From the NCBI RefSeq assembly GCF_014332515.1, contig NZ_VFSD01000011.1, positions 109,865-173,864 on the forward strand: 64,000 nucleotides of DNA, given 5' to 3'. Source of the DNA: Pontibacter beigongshangensis. GTDB taxonomy: Bacteria; Bacteroidota; Bacteroidia; Cytophagales; Hymenobacteraceae. Of the stretch, positions 51,391-60,290 are shown piece after piece. Both the position numbers and the translations under genes were made by a program. Under the pieces are notes generated by a model. It was not told the origin of the DNA. It did no database searches and worked only from the letters and a program-made list of their open reading frames with translations. The stretch's first letter is position 1. Each line of letters opens with the position of its first letter.

Positions 51391-53841
51391 ATGAAACTGA
51401 TTTATACTTTTTTTACCTTTTGCCTCCTCCTTAGCATGCCGGGCTTACTTGCTGCACAACCACAAAGCGCAACCGGCAAGATATCGGGCACGGTGGTAGA
51501 TGCTACTACCAAACAACCTGTGGGCATGGCCAGTGTGGTGCTCTTAACGCCAGACGACTCCAGCCTGGTAACTGGCGCCAACACCGACTTCGACGGACTT
51601 TTCGTGATGGAGCGCGTGCCTTTTGGCCGCTATATTATGCGCATTACGGTGGTGGGCTACCCTACGCGGTTCTCCGGCATCTCTGTTTCGCAGGGTGCGC
51701 CTGAGGTGGCGGCAGGCACCATCCGTTTAAAACCCAAGGCTACTACCCTGAGAGAGGTGGAGGTGGTGTCGCAGCGGGAGCTGGTGCAGTACGACCTGGA
51801 CAAGAAAGTAGTAAACATCAGCCAGGATATTGCCGCTGAAAACGGCTCTGTGGCAGAGGCCCTGCAAAATGCGCCATCGGTGGAGGTAGACATTGACGGC
51901 AACGTGAGCATGCGTGGCAGCAGCAATGTCACAATTCTGGTAGATGGCAAGCGCACCGCCCTCGCCAACCTCAGCCTCGACCAGATTCCGGCCAACATGA
52001 TCGAGCGTGTGGAGCTTATCACCAACCCTTCCTCCAAATACGACCCCGAAGGCACGGGCGGCATTATTAACCTGATCCTGAAAAAAGACAAAACATCGGG
52101 CTTCAACGGCATTGCCTCCCTTAACGCCGGCACCTACGACAACTACAACAGCTCGCTTAACCTGAACTACCGCTACAACAAGCTCTCGCTGAATGGTGGC
52201 TACGACTTCAGGCAGCGCAACCGCCCCGGCACCAGCTCCAGCTTCCGGACCACCTATCACCCGAACGGCAACAACCCCGATCGCCTGAGCTTCCTGAACC
52301 AGAACCAGAGCAGAACCAACCTCGACATTTCGCACAACATCCGGTTTGGTGTCGATTATTACCTTACGCCAAAGCATACGCTCTCGGCCTCCACCCTGCT
52401 CCGGACCAGCAAAGAAAGAGGCACCAACCGTATTCTATACCGCTTCCTGGGCGAAAGCCAGGCCCTGGACTCTGCCCAGACCCGCAACAGCACCGACCGC
52501 GAAGAGGACTTCTCGATGGACTATGTGCTAGGCTACCGCCAGACTTTCGATCGGAAGGGGCAGGAACTGACAGCCGATTTTATCTACACCAATCACCTCG
52601 AAGACGAGTTCAGCAATTTTGAGGAAGTGTACGAAGCGGCCGGCAGGCTCCCGCTGCTCCAGCACACTGGCGCCGACAACATGTTCCGCCGTATCGTCAT
52701 TCAATCGGATTACGTGCACCCGATCTCCGAAAACAGTAAAATAGAAGCCGGTTACCGCACCTCCATCCAGCGCATGGACACCGACAACCTCTTCTTTAAC
52801 TACGACCACACCTCTGGGCAGTGGGCCAATGATGCCGGGCGCAGCAACCACTTTGTGTTTGATGAATATGTGCATGCCCTGTACAGCAACTATAGTAACA
52901 AGTGGAACAGCATCAGCTACCAGGTAGGGCTACGGGCCGAGCAGACGAACACCACCTCGGACCAGCGCACGCAGCAGGAGGTGTACCGCAACAACTACTT
53001 CAGCCTGTTCCCCAGCGTGTTCATCACCCACGATATCGACAAAGACAACAAGCTGCAGTTCAGCTACAGCCGCCGCATCAACAGGCCCCGAAGCCGCAGC
53101 CTGAACCCATTCATCAATTACACCGATCCGCTCAACATCCGGTTTGGCAACCCAATGCTAAACCCGGAGTTTATTAACTCGCTGGAGCTGGGGCACCTGA
53201 AGTACTGGGAAAACTCCTCGCTTAACTCTACCGTTTTCTACCGGCGCACCACCAACCAGGTGCAACGTTTCCGGGAGTTCGATCCTGAAACCGGCGTAAC
53301 GGCTACTTCTTTTATCAACCTGAGCACCGGTTCCAATTATGGTGTGGAGGTAGTGGCCACTCATGCCTTAACCGACTGGTGGCGCTTAAACGGCAGCATT
53401 TCCGGCTTCCGCACAGAGTTGAACGACAGCCAGGGCGACACCGAACTCAGCACCAACCAGTTTAGCTGGAACACCAAGCTCAACTCCTCCATGAACGTGT
53501 GGAAAGACCTGTCCATACAGCTATCTGCGCAGTACCGGGCCCCGATGGTAACTATACAGGGCCGTATGGAGCAGATGTACGGCGTAGACCTGGGGATAAA
53601 GAAAGACGTGCTGAAAAAGCAGGGAACCGTATCGTTGCGCGTAACAGACATTTTTGATACCAGGGAATTTAACTTTCTGAGTTTTGGCCCTAACTTCGAA
53701 ATGCTGAACCGGAACAAGCGCCAGACCCAGATGGTGTATGTTGGCTTTACATACCGCATTAACCGCGAAAGCAACAACCAACGCAACCGCGACAACCAGG
53801 AAGACAGAGACGATACCAGCGATATGGAAGACGGGCTCTGA
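51391..53841 (+). CDS. Outer-membrane beta-barrel receptor with CarboxypepD-reg-like domain
   Basis: 816 residues. Signal peptide to about LLAAQ (22). A carboxypeptidase-regulatory-like domain follows (about 28-112, ISGTVVDATTKQPVGMASVVLL). Then a plug domain (about 130-225; VEVDIDGNVSMRGSSNVTILVDGKR, IERVELITNPSSKYDPEGTGGIINLIL), then a barrel of the OMP_b-brl_3 type, and an Arg/Asp/Asn-rich tail (NNQRNRDNQEDRDD). Related proteins are TonB-dependent importers or assembly factors; no substrate is suggested by neighbours. No SusD-like gene is adjacent. Confidence 0.88.
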   Translation: MKLIYTFFTFCLLLSMPGLLAAQPQSATGKISGTVVDATTKQPVGMASVVLLTPDDSSLVTGANTDFDGLFVMERVPFGRYIMRITVVGYPTRFSGISVSQGAPEVAAGTIRLKPKATTLREVEVVSQRELVQYDLDKKVVNISQDIAAENGSVAEALQNAPSVEVDIDGNVSMRGSSNVTILVDGKRTALANLSLDQIPANMIERVELITNPSSKYDPEGTGGIINLILKKDKTSGFNGIASLNAGTYDNYNSSLNLNYRYNKLSLNGGYDFRQRNRPGTSSSFRTTYHPNGNNPDRLSFLNQNQSRTNLDISHNIRFGVDYYLTPKHTLSASTLLRTSKERGTNRILYRFLGESQALDSAQTRNSTDREEDFSMDYVLGYRQTFDRKGQELTADFIYTNHLEDEFSNFEEVYEAAGRLPLLQHTGADNMFRRIVIQSDYVHPISENSKIEAGYRTSIQRMDTDNLFFNYDHTSGQWANDAGRSNHFVFDEYVHALYSNYSNKWNSISYQVGLRAEQTNTTSDQRTQQEVYRNNYFSLFPSVFITHDIDKDNKLQFSYSRRINRPRSRSLNPFINYTDPLNIRFGNPMLNPEFINSLELGHLKYWENSSLNSTVFYRRTTNQVQRFREFDPETGVTATSFINLSTGSNYGVEVVATHALTDWWRLNGSISGFRTELNDSQGDTELSTNQFSWNTKLNSSMNVWKDLSIQLSAQYRAPMVTIQGRMEQMYGVDLGIKKDVLKKQGTVSLRVTDIFDTREFNFLSFGPNFEMLNRNKRQTQMVYVGFTYRINRESNNQRNRDNQEDRDDTSDMEDGL

Positions 53842-53871
53842 GCTGCAGCCGGGCATCTGAGGAGGTACTTC

Positions 53872-53910
53872 GGCAGCAGCTCAGCAGGCACTATTTCATT
53901 AGAAAAATCC
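53872..53910 (+). repeat. R element copy 22 (forward, degenerate)
   Basis: GGCAGCAGCTCAGCAGGC arm and end TTTCATTAGAAAAATCC, 31 nt after the receptor stop. The CTCCGGAGG core is largely lost. Confidence 0.6.
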
Positions 53911-54245
53911 GCTTGTGTGGCAGTTTTCTTATGACCTGTGTTGTGGCAGGCAACCGGGCCCGGACCAGTAAATGGCCCCGTATAAAGTTATTTTGCGGCA
54001 AGAGTGGGCCATCCAACTTTATCGTCCTTGCTTTTTTAAAATCCCATCCTTATTCAGGGCCCTTGTAACAAGCCCAGCAGCAAAACGACACCTGTCTGGC
54101 ACAATTTCGCTCTGTAAATAGAGACAATTAAATAATTGTTATTTTCAAATAAAAATTTATATATTTAGACAGCGGTTTGTTTCATATATAAAGTTGGCCT
54201 CCGTAAAAAGTTTACTATTAGGCCTCACCTTATCATCCGCCACTC
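53911..54245. other. AT-rich leader, no gene
   Basis: 335 bases without coding signal. The last 120 are very AT-rich (AATAATTGTTATTTTCAAAT) and probably contain the promoter of the small membrane protein gene; no clear TAnnTTTG box is seen. Confidence 0.4.
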
Positions 54246-54428
54246 ATGAAGTTCCCGGGTATGATCCTCCTGACCCTTGGTTTCGTATCCCTGCTGCTGG
54301 AGTTTTTAGGCGTTAACCTGGTGGTACTCAACTGCCTAAGCCAATGGGGCGGCGCTGCCAGCTGGGCTATTCGTGTTAGTGCGGTAGTGCTGGGCGCCAT
54401 ACTTTACTTTGTTTACCGAGACGACTAG
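54246..54428 (+). CDS. Small two-helix membrane protein (60 aa)
   Basis: 60 residues that I cannot assign. Two membrane helices: about 5-27 (MILLTLGFVSLLLEFLGVNLVVL) and about 40-57 (AIRVSAVVLGAILYFVYR), separated by a Ser/Gly/Trp turn (SQWGGAAS). The N-terminus is short and the end is DD. The regular two-helix layout, a plausible ATG and its own AT-rich leader make it a likely real gene. Confidence 0.6.
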   Translation: MKFPGMILLTLGFVSLLLEFLGVNLVVLNCLSQWGGAASWAIRVSAVVLGAILYFVYRDD

Positions 54429-54556
54429 CTCTGGAGCTTTTTTACGACGGAGAACTGCCTTTTGGAGTCATTCGTATAACAAATTGACATTAGATGCAGC
54501 ATCCTGCCCCCCGGACCGACAGGCTGCTTTCTGAACCATTGAACGACCGAACAGCT

Positions 54557-55216
54557 ATGGATGCTCCGGAATATACACCGCACTTTGTACAAATAAATGA
54601 ACTCTACATCGACACCGTTGTGATCGACGATACGGAGTTTCTAACCCTCTGGTGCTTTACCCTGCTCGACGAGGAGTATAAATTCATATATCTCGGCTGC
54701 GATTTTACACAGTTTAACCAGATCCTGATCGGAGCCGGCGAAAAGGGGAAAGAGATAGCCCTGCACCTGGCCGAAGTCCTGAACAACCCCTACGAAACCC
54801 CGACGCTCATCCCGATAAAAGAGCAGTTTGAGGAATACCTGGAACTGCTGGGCTTCGACATTATCATGTACGAGCCGGTAGCTGTGGAAGACGACGCAGA
54901 CGAGGAACTGGAAGATAACGACGAGTTGCCGATAGAGCAATTGTTTGGCAGCCAGCCTGATAGCACCTCCCGCAAACACCTGATCTACCAGCTCGACAAG
55001 CTTTACCCATCCAAGGTTTTTGAACCGGATAAAATGCTCCACGAGAAGTTTGTAGAGGCCTTCGAAGATGATTCGCTGGAATTGGCACAACTCTACTACG
55101 ACTACCTGAACGCCATAGAGAACGGCTACTCTGAAGAAGAGGCCCGCCAAGTAGCCAGCCTGGAGCGCGACGTATTCTTCCGGATGGCCAAAAAAGCCAC
55201 AGAACTGTGGAAGTAA
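54557..55216 (+). CDS. Acidic hypothetical protein (219 aa)
   Basis: Not recognised. The ATG at 54557 is chosen; an earlier ATG (54494) adds 21 unlike residues. The protein is soluble and acidic, with a strongly acidic linker (VEDDADEELEDNDELP) at about 108-123 that separates an N-terminal alpha/beta part (YIDTVVIDDTEFLTLWCFTLLDEEYKFIYLGCD) from a helical C-terminal part (HEKFVEAFEDDSLELAQLYYDYLNAIENGYSEEEARQ). No catalytic or binding motif is evident. It stands alone after the small membrane protein gene. Confidence 0.7.
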   Translation: MDAPEYTPHFVQINELYIDTVVIDDTEFLTLWCFTLLDEEYKFIYLGCDFTQFNQILIGAGEKGKEIALHLAEVLNNPYETPTLIPIKEQFEEYLELLGFDIIMYEPVAVEDDADEELEDNDELPIEQLFGSQPDSTSRKHLIYQLDKLYPSKVFEPDKMLHEKFVEAFEDDSLELAQLYYDYLNAIENGYSEEEARQVASLERDVFFRMAKKATELWK

Positions 55217-55326
55217 AGCAGCTGCAGTAAAGTCTATTGCAGCTGCAGCAGCAGCCTTCGGAGCGTTGTTATATTTTCTTCTGCTTCAGGGTTTTGCGTG
55301 GTTAAATTCACTTCTTTTTTATTCCT

Positions 55327-57642
55327 TTAAAACAGATACCCTTTCCGTACCACCAGCAGGTTACTATCGCGGCCTTGTTCTGGTATTACATGGGCGGGCA
55401 TGGGCTTTTTAACCAGTTGCGGCGGCAGGCCAATGCTCTGGTCGTAGAGGAGCAGGCGTAGTTGATCGGACTCTTTTACCCTCACCTCCAGCACAACCTC
55501 TTTGGATACAGGCAAGCCATACAGTCTGGCAAAATAGTAGGGTAGCTCTTCTGCTACTTCTACAGGTGTCAGATCCAGCGACACGCCGTTCAGGGAGGCA
55601 CTATGTAAACTGTCGTTCTGTGGTTGCAGCGCCAGCTCCAGGTGTGCGGCTCCGCGCGGGGAAGACAACCTGACCTGCAGAAACCGTTCTCCCCCCGCAA
55701 CAGAATCCTGCAGCACCTCCGCAAGCGGCACTGGCACGGCCACAGAGTCGGCAGCATTTAGGAGGTAGGTGCGGGAAGCAAAAGGATAGAGCGCCGTTAA
55801 GGAACCTGTAGTAGGCTTCGGGAAAAACTGACTGTTCCACTCGTCTGTTTTCTGAAAAGGAGAAACCCAGAAAGCCTCTCCGCTATCTGCATTTAAATAA
55901 TAGGAAACAGAACTGTGCAACGGCTGTTGTGGCGAAGGAGCTTCGCTGCGGATGGCGATGAGAAGTTGGATGCCTCCGGCCAGCATCAGCGCAAACGGCA
56001 GCAAAGGCCACATGCGCCAGCTGTAGCTTTGCTCCAACAGGTGCAGCAAAGGCAGCAGCAAGCCAGCCAGCAGCAGGAGCAGGCCTATCATGGGCAGCGG
56101 CAACTGCAGCTCAAAAATCACGAACAGAAAGTGTACATAAGGCATCAGCATAAAAACAGCCGGCAGGGCTGCCACCAGCAGAATCAGCACGGTGCCCCAA
56201 CGGTCAGGCTGCTGGTGCAGGCCGCGCAGAAAAATGAGCAGTGTGCCGGCCAGGCAAAACAGCAACGGAAAGAGCAACAGGTACGTGGCGGAGAGCAGCA
56301 AGAAACAAACCGCCAGCACAAGCACTAACAGCAGCAGGTAAACGCCCATCAACATGGAGAACAGACTTACCCAGCGCAGGGCCAGCCAACTGAGCAACAG
56401 AAACAGGCCAAGTGTGAGCAGCAGATAAGCCATAAAAAACTGATCAGCACTATACATGCCGTTAAAGCCATGCGCGTAAGGCAGCTGGCTGTTCACAGAA
56501 TTGTTTAGCAAATACATAGCCCCTGCTAGGAGGGCCAGCAGCAACAGATACATAAAAAAGCTGCCGGTTACCTGTAGCCCCGTCAGTGCCTGCCGCTTTG
56601 CCCCTACTACCCAAGTAACTATAAAAAGCAGGGTCAGCAGGGCCACCCACACATAATTTAGCCAAAGCGGGTACTGTACCAGCCAGCTGCCTGCGGGGTT
56701 AAAAAATACTTTGTCCTGTGCTTTGGTATTGTCTAAAGAAATATGGCCCAGGTGCCGCACCAGCGCGAGCAGGTTGCTGCCGTGGTGCTGCAAGGTGCCT
56801 GGATCCAGGTTTTCCGGTGAGTCGGTCATTTTGTGGTAGTGCACAAAACCATCAACCGCTGCTGAGTTTAAGCCTGTATAGCCCGCCTGCCGGAAAGGCG
56901 TAAAGTCGGTGTTGTTCGGCAGCATACGGTACACCTCATACATCAGCGAACTGGTAAAAGGATAAGGGGCCGCCGCTGCAAACTGCTCCACCATCCACCC
57001 GTTTTCGGGGCTCATCTCGAAGGTCATACTGGGGCCAGTGTTTCCCCTGGAGTCGAGGTTGAGCACGACGCTTACCTCGCTGGCCCAGGGGTGCTGCAAG
57101 AAAGCGCAGGCACCATACAAGCCATACTCTTCTCCATCGGTGAGCAAAAAGATGAGATCGTGCCGCAGAGGCTCCTCCTGTTGCAGCGCCCTGGCTGTTT
57201 CGAGCAGGGCTGCCACTCCGGCGGCATTATCGGCTGCGCCAGGGGTATTGGGTTGCGAGTCGTAGTGCGCCATCAGGAGTACTGCTTTGCCACTGCCGCC
57301 ACTCCCTGCCAGGCGCCCCACAACATTGTAGACATACCCCGGCATGGCCCCGCCTACCAGCGCACTGCGCACCATCGCCTCCTGCACCTGCGTTTCCAGC
57401 CCCAGTTCTTCCATCTCCCGCACCAGGTACTCGCGCACTTCGGCATGGGCTGCTGTACCCATGGCATGCGGCTTTTGGGCAATCTGCCGCACATGCTGCA
57501 TGGCCCTGATCGCCGAAAACTCCCGGGCAGGCGCATCGGCAGGCAAGGCCTCCGGAGGCCGCAGCAGGTATATACTCAGCCAGCCGATAGCGGTGAGGGT
57601 CAGCAGGAGGAAAACGGCGAGGGAGTGGTTTCGGAATGCCAT
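55327..57642 (-). CDS. M28-family metallopeptidase with membrane domain
   Basis: 771 residues. One N-terminal helix (about 9-28), then an M28 (Fxna/ER-metallopeptidase-like) domain at about 40-300: HYDSQPNTPGAADNAAG gives His126, Asp128 and Asp138; DGEEYG gives catalytic Glu171 and metal ligand Glu172; LDSRG gives Asp197; HYHKMTDSPEN gives a His. From about 330 to 570 there are several membrane helices, then a C-terminal exported beta-rich domain. It likely cleaves peptides with the active site outside the cytoplasm. Substrate unknown. Confidence 0.87.
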   Translation of the reverse strand: MAFRNHSLAVFLLLTLTAIGWLSIYLLRPPEALPADAPAREFSAIRAMQHVRQIAQKPHAMGTAAHAEVREYLVREMEELGLETQVQEAMVRSALVGGAMPGYVYNVVGRLAGSGGSGKAVLLMAHYDSQPNTPGAADNAAGVAALLETARALQQEEPLRHDLIFLLTDGEEYGLYGACAFLQHPWASEVSVVLNLDSRGNTGPSMTFEMSPENGWMVEQFAAAAPYPFTSSLMYEVYRMLPNNTDFTPFRQAGYTGLNSAAVDGFVHYHKMTDSPENLDPGTLQHHGSNLLALVRHLGHISLDNTKAQDKVFFNPAGSWLVQYPLWLNYVWVALLTLLFIVTWVVGAKRQALTGLQVTGSFFMYLLLLALLAGAMYLLNNSVNSQLPYAHGFNGMYSADQFFMAYLLLTLGLFLLLSWLALRWVSLFSMLMGVYLLLLVLVLAVCFLLLSATYLLLFPLLFCLAGTLLIFLRGLHQQPDRWGTVLILLVAALPAVFMLMPYVHFLFVIFELQLPLPMIGLLLLLAGLLLPLLHLLEQSYSWRMWPLLPFALMLAGGIQLLIAIRSEAPSPQQPLHSSVSYYLNADSGEAFWVSPFQKTDEWNSQFFPKPTTGSLTALYPFASRTYLLNAADSVAVPVPLAEVLQDSVAGGERFLQVRLSSPRGAAHLELALQPQNDSLHSASLNGVSLDLTPVEVAEELPYYFARLYGLPVSKEVVLEVRVKESDQLRLLLYDQSIGLPPQLVKKPMPAHVIPEQGRDSNLLVVRKGYLF

Positions 57643-57863
57643 GGAAAGCGTTGAACGGTGGCTGAACTATTTTGAGGCACACGGCAATACTGTAAAATTT
57701 AATGAAACGAGCATCTGCCCTTCGGCTACTTACCTGTGCCTGCTGATTTGAGAGCTCGTTTAACAGGTATCTTTTGCGCTTGCAAAAACGGAATTTCAGC
57801 AAGCTCTAATATTACAAATTATCGATGCTATATAAAAGAGAATAGGTGTTTGTAAAATACTGG

Positions 57864-57918
57864 CGCAGCAACACGAGCAGCAGAACCTCCGGAGGGCCTT
57901 TTTCATTAGAATAATTTA
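57864..57918 (+). repeat. R element copy 24 (forward)
   Basis: GCAGCAACACGAGCAGCAG arm, CCTCCGGAGGGCC core and end TTCATTAGAATAATTT. Near-consensus; located between two minus-strand genes. Confidence 0.85.
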
Positions 57919-57955
57919 CTATCGCAAAACAAAAGCACGCTACAATTGCTTCTGC

Positions 57956-58000
57956 AAACAGCAGCGGCTCCACCTGCCGTAGGTGGAGCCGCTGCTGTTT
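57956..58000 (-). terminator. 20-bp perfect hairpin after terC
   Basis: AAACAGCAGCGGCTCCACCT pairs perfectly with its complement around GCCGT. It lies 17 nt after the terC stop in the minus direction but has only a short T run, so termination is likely but not certain. Confidence 0.7.
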
Positions 58001-58016
58001 ATGCCAGAACTAAAGA

Positions 58017-58802
58017 TCACTTCTCAGCACTCGTTACGCCAGGTTCTATTACCTCGTTCTGCCGCAGTTGCACAGGAGGTGTCTTCTTGCGGAGTTTCAT
58101 GTTCAGGAACTCCACCAGCAGCGAGAAGAACATGGCAAAGTAGATATAGCCTTTCGGGATGTGCATGTGCAGGGCCTCTATAACCAGCATGAAACCGATC
58201 AGGAGCAGGAACGAGAGCGCCAGCATCTTCACAGTCGGGTGCTTGTTCACAAAGTCGCTCACCATTTTGGCGAAAATGAGCATAATGCCCATGGCCAGAA
58301 TAACGGCCACGATCATCACCTCCACGTGCTGCGCCAGCCCTACGGCCGTCAGAATGGAGTCGAAAGAGAACACGATGTCGATTAGCACGATCTGTACGAG
58401 CACCTTTGACATGGTCGCGTGTTTTATGGCGCCGCCATGCCCTTCCTCCTCGCCTTCGAGCTTGTTATGTATTTCGGTGGTACTTTTCGCCAGCAGGAAC
58501 AAACCGCCTGCAAACAAGATGATGTCGCGCCAGGAAACTGGAAAATCTTCTGGCGTGAAGGGCAGGTTGATGGTGAACAGCGGCGTGTTGGCGCTCACGA
58601 TCCAGGAAATACCCAACAGCAGGATAACACGGAAAACAAGGGCCAGGGTTAGGCCAATGGTTCGACCTTTGCCCTGCTCCGAAGGCGGGAGCCGGCCCAC
58701 AATAATCGATATGAAAACAATATTGTCGATGCCGAGCACTACCTCCATAAAGGTCAGGGTCAGCAGGCTTATCCAGGTGTCGGGATTAGCGAATATTTCC
58801 AT
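58017..58802 (-). CDS. TerC-family membrane protein
   Basis: 261 residues, seven to eight membrane helices. TerC signatures: LTFMEVVLGIDNIVFISIIVGRLPP with the conserved Glu-x-x-x-x-x-Asn and acidic pair, and IVLIDIVFSFDSILTAVGLA in the second half. The HKPTVKMLALSFLLLIGFMLVIEAL-like stretch follows. Such proteins are linked to metal (Mn2+) export or tellurite resistance and to metal loading of exported enzymes. No ter operon partner is adjacent. Confidence 0.9.
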   Translation of the reverse strand: MEIFANPDTWISLLTLTFMEVVLGIDNIVFISIIVGRLPPSEQGKGRTIGLTLALVFRVILLLGISWIVSANTPLFTINLPFTPEDFPVSWRDIILFAGGLFLLAKSTTEIHNKLEGEEEGHGGAIKHATMSKVLVQIVLIDIVFSFDSILTAVGLAQHVEVMIVAVILAMGIMLIFAKMVSDFVNKHPTVKMLALSFLLLIGFMLVIEALHMHIPKGYIYFAMFFSLLVEFLNMKLRKKTPPVQLRQNEVIEPGVTSAEK

Positions 58803-58945
58803 AGTTTTTGTTTGCTACTTGTTAATGGCTGCTTGTTTTACCATTTCCTGATTGTTGTGATTTGCAAACCCGGCCAAATGAACTTGTAAAACGAAGGCGT
58901 TTGAACCTGTTCAAAAAATCCGGCAAATCAACAATCGGCAAAATC

Positions 58946-59443
58946 TTAAGACTTCATGTTGACGAACTGGAGCGGCATGCCGATCTCATCGCTCTTGCTT
59001 CTCATCAGGGCGATAACCTCCTGCAGGTCGTCTATTTTTTTTCCTGTTACCCGGATCTGCTCATCCATAATAGCGGCCGACACTTTGGCTTTGCTGTCTT
59101 TTATGAGCTTCATGATCTTTTTGGAGGTTTCCTTGTCGATGCCGGCTTTCACCTTGATTTCTTTCTTCACCATCGCGCCCGACTGGTAATGCTCCTTCGA
59201 GAAGTCGAGTGCCGTGGCGTCCAGGCCCTGCTTCACCATCTTGCCGATCAGCACGTCTTCGGTGTGCTGCAGGCGCATCTCGTTTTCCATAGAAATGTGC
59301 ACCTCGCTCGATTTCTTGTCGTACTCCAAGGAGCCCTTGGTGTCGCGGAAGTCGTAGCGGTTCATGATTTCTTTCCGGGCTGTATTCACAGCGTTGTCCA
59401 TCATCTGCGGATCAACTTTGCTTACAATATCGAAAGAGGCCAT
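58946..59443 (-). CDS. YajQ-family nucleotide-binding protein
   Basis: 165 residues, normal for YajQ. Starts MASFDIVSKVDPQMMDNAVNTARKEI, then YDFRDTKGSLEYDKKSSEVHISMENEMRLQ. IREVIALMRSKS-like (LQEVIALMRSKSDEIGMPLQFVN) closes it. Family members bind cyclic di-GMP or tRNA/ATP and act as regulators in some Gram-negative bacteria. The ligand here is unproven. Its promoter box (TAACTTTG) lies 50 nt upstream. Confidence 0.92.
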   Translation of the reverse strand: MASFDIVSKVDPQMMDNAVNTARKEIMNRYDFRDTKGSLEYDKKSSEVHISMENEMRLQHTEDVLIGKMVKQGLDATALDFSKEHYQSGAMVKKEIKVKAGIDKETSKKIMKLIKDSKAKVSAAIMDEQIRVTGKKIDDLQEVIALMRSKSDEIGMPLQFVNMKS

Positions 59444-59492
59444 AGCTGTTTTTTTCTTGTTAGAAGGTTAGAATTACACGAGTAATTGTCGA

Positions 59493-59500
59493 CAAAGTTA
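59493..59500 (-). promoter_or_regulatory. -7 promoter box of the yajQ gene
   Basis: TAACTTTG on the minus strand matches TAnnTTTG. The -33 region lacks a TTTG. The same 110-bp gap serves the divergent acetyltransferase gene. Confidence 0.5.
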
Positions 59501-59552
59501 TTCTAATTTGAAAATTATTGACTGGTAATTTCGAAATCAGCTAACTTGCCTT

Positions 59553-59984
59553 ATGACCATTATAGAACCCCGCACCCCAGAAGAGCTGGCGCAATACTAC
59601 CAGCTCCGCTACGACACCCTGCGTCGCCCCTGGAACCAGCCGCCCGGCAGCGAGCGTGCAGATGATGACGATTCTGCGCTGCACGCCATGCTCCTCAGCG
59701 ATGCCGGAGAGCCGGTCGGTGTCTGCCGCCTGCACCTGAACACGCCGCAGGAGGGGCAGCTCCGCTTTATGGGCATCCGGGAAGACATGCAGGGCCAGGG
59801 CCTCGGAAACCTGCTGCTAACCTACCTGGAAGAGAAGGCCAGAAACATGGGAGCTACCCTGATGACGCTGCAGGCCCGCGACTACGCCGTAAACTTTTAC
59901 CGCCGAAACGAGTATGAGGTGGTAGAAAAAACCTATCTGCTGTTTGGCAGCATTCAACATTTCAAAATGACCAAGCAGCTATAA
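59553..59984 (+). CDS. GNAT-family N-acetyltransferase
   Basis: 143 residues. The acetyl-CoA pyrophosphate loop RFMGIREDMQGQGLGNLLLTYLE (motif A: Q-G-Q-G-L-G) is at about 71-92, followed by MTLQARDYAVNFYRRNEYEVVEKTYLLFG (motif B). The N-terminus PEELAQYYQLRYDTLRRPWNQPPG is typical of the ElaA/YjcF-like group. Target unknown. The gene is divergent from yajQ; a very small lipoprotein gene follows. Confidence 0.87.
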   Translation: MTIIEPRTPEELAQYYQLRYDTLRRPWNQPPGSERADDDDSALHAMLLSDAGEPVGVCRLHLNTPQEGQLRFMGIREDMQGQGLGNLLLTYLEEKARNMGATLMTLQARDYAVNFYRRNEYEVVEKTYLLFGSIQHFKMTKQL

Positions 59985-60000
59985 GCGTGCCCCACAGGCC

Positions 60001-60132
60001 ATGAGACAAACTATATTGATGCTTCAGGCCTGCTTCCTGATTTTAGGAAGCAGCCTGCTAAGCGGATGTCGCCATAACCACGTTCCTCTTGCCACAGGAG
60101 TTAGAGCTAATGGACCAGCGTTACCAGCATAA
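60001..60132 (+). CDS. Small lipoprotein (43 aa)
   Basis: A short open frame 17 nt after the acetyltransferase stop: ATG, hydrophobic helix (QTILMLQACFLILGSSLL) and lipobox LLSGC at about residue 19-23, then a short His/Asn-containing tail (RHNHVPLATGVRANGPALPA). The signal and lipobox are convincing, and the spacing suggests co-transcription. It is too small for a recognised domain. Coding is likely but not certain. Confidence 0.5.
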   Translation: MRQTILMLQACFLILGSSLLSGCRHNHVPLATGVRANGPALPA

Positions 60133-60199
60133 AAATTTTCAGTGAGTGAATAAAATTTACTCTCACCTTTTAGGAGAGTCCTGCGGCATGAGTCCTTTA

Positions 60200-60243
60200 G
60201 CAGCAGCAGAATCTATGGAGGGGCATTTTCATTAGAATAATTG
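60200..60243 (+). repeat. R element copy 25 (forward)
   Basis: GCAGCAGCAGAATC arm, TATGGAGGGGC core and end TTCATTAGAATAATTG. Its TAAT end runs straight into a copy of repeat family 2. Confidence 0.85.
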
Positions 60244-60290
60244 CTGATTGTTGCTGGTTGAATGGTTGGTATGGAGATTTGAAGATCACC
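60244..60290 (+). repeat. Repeat family 2, short copy
   Basis: GCTGATTGTTGCTGGTTGAA, then TATGGAGATTTGAAGATCAC: the first half of the family-2 unit, fused to R copy 25. Confidence 0.6.

Noticed and set aside
55240..55285. Possible further R copy after the acidic hypothetical gene
   Set aside because: It has a CAG arm and CTTCGGAG but no ATTAGAATAATT end; not counted.
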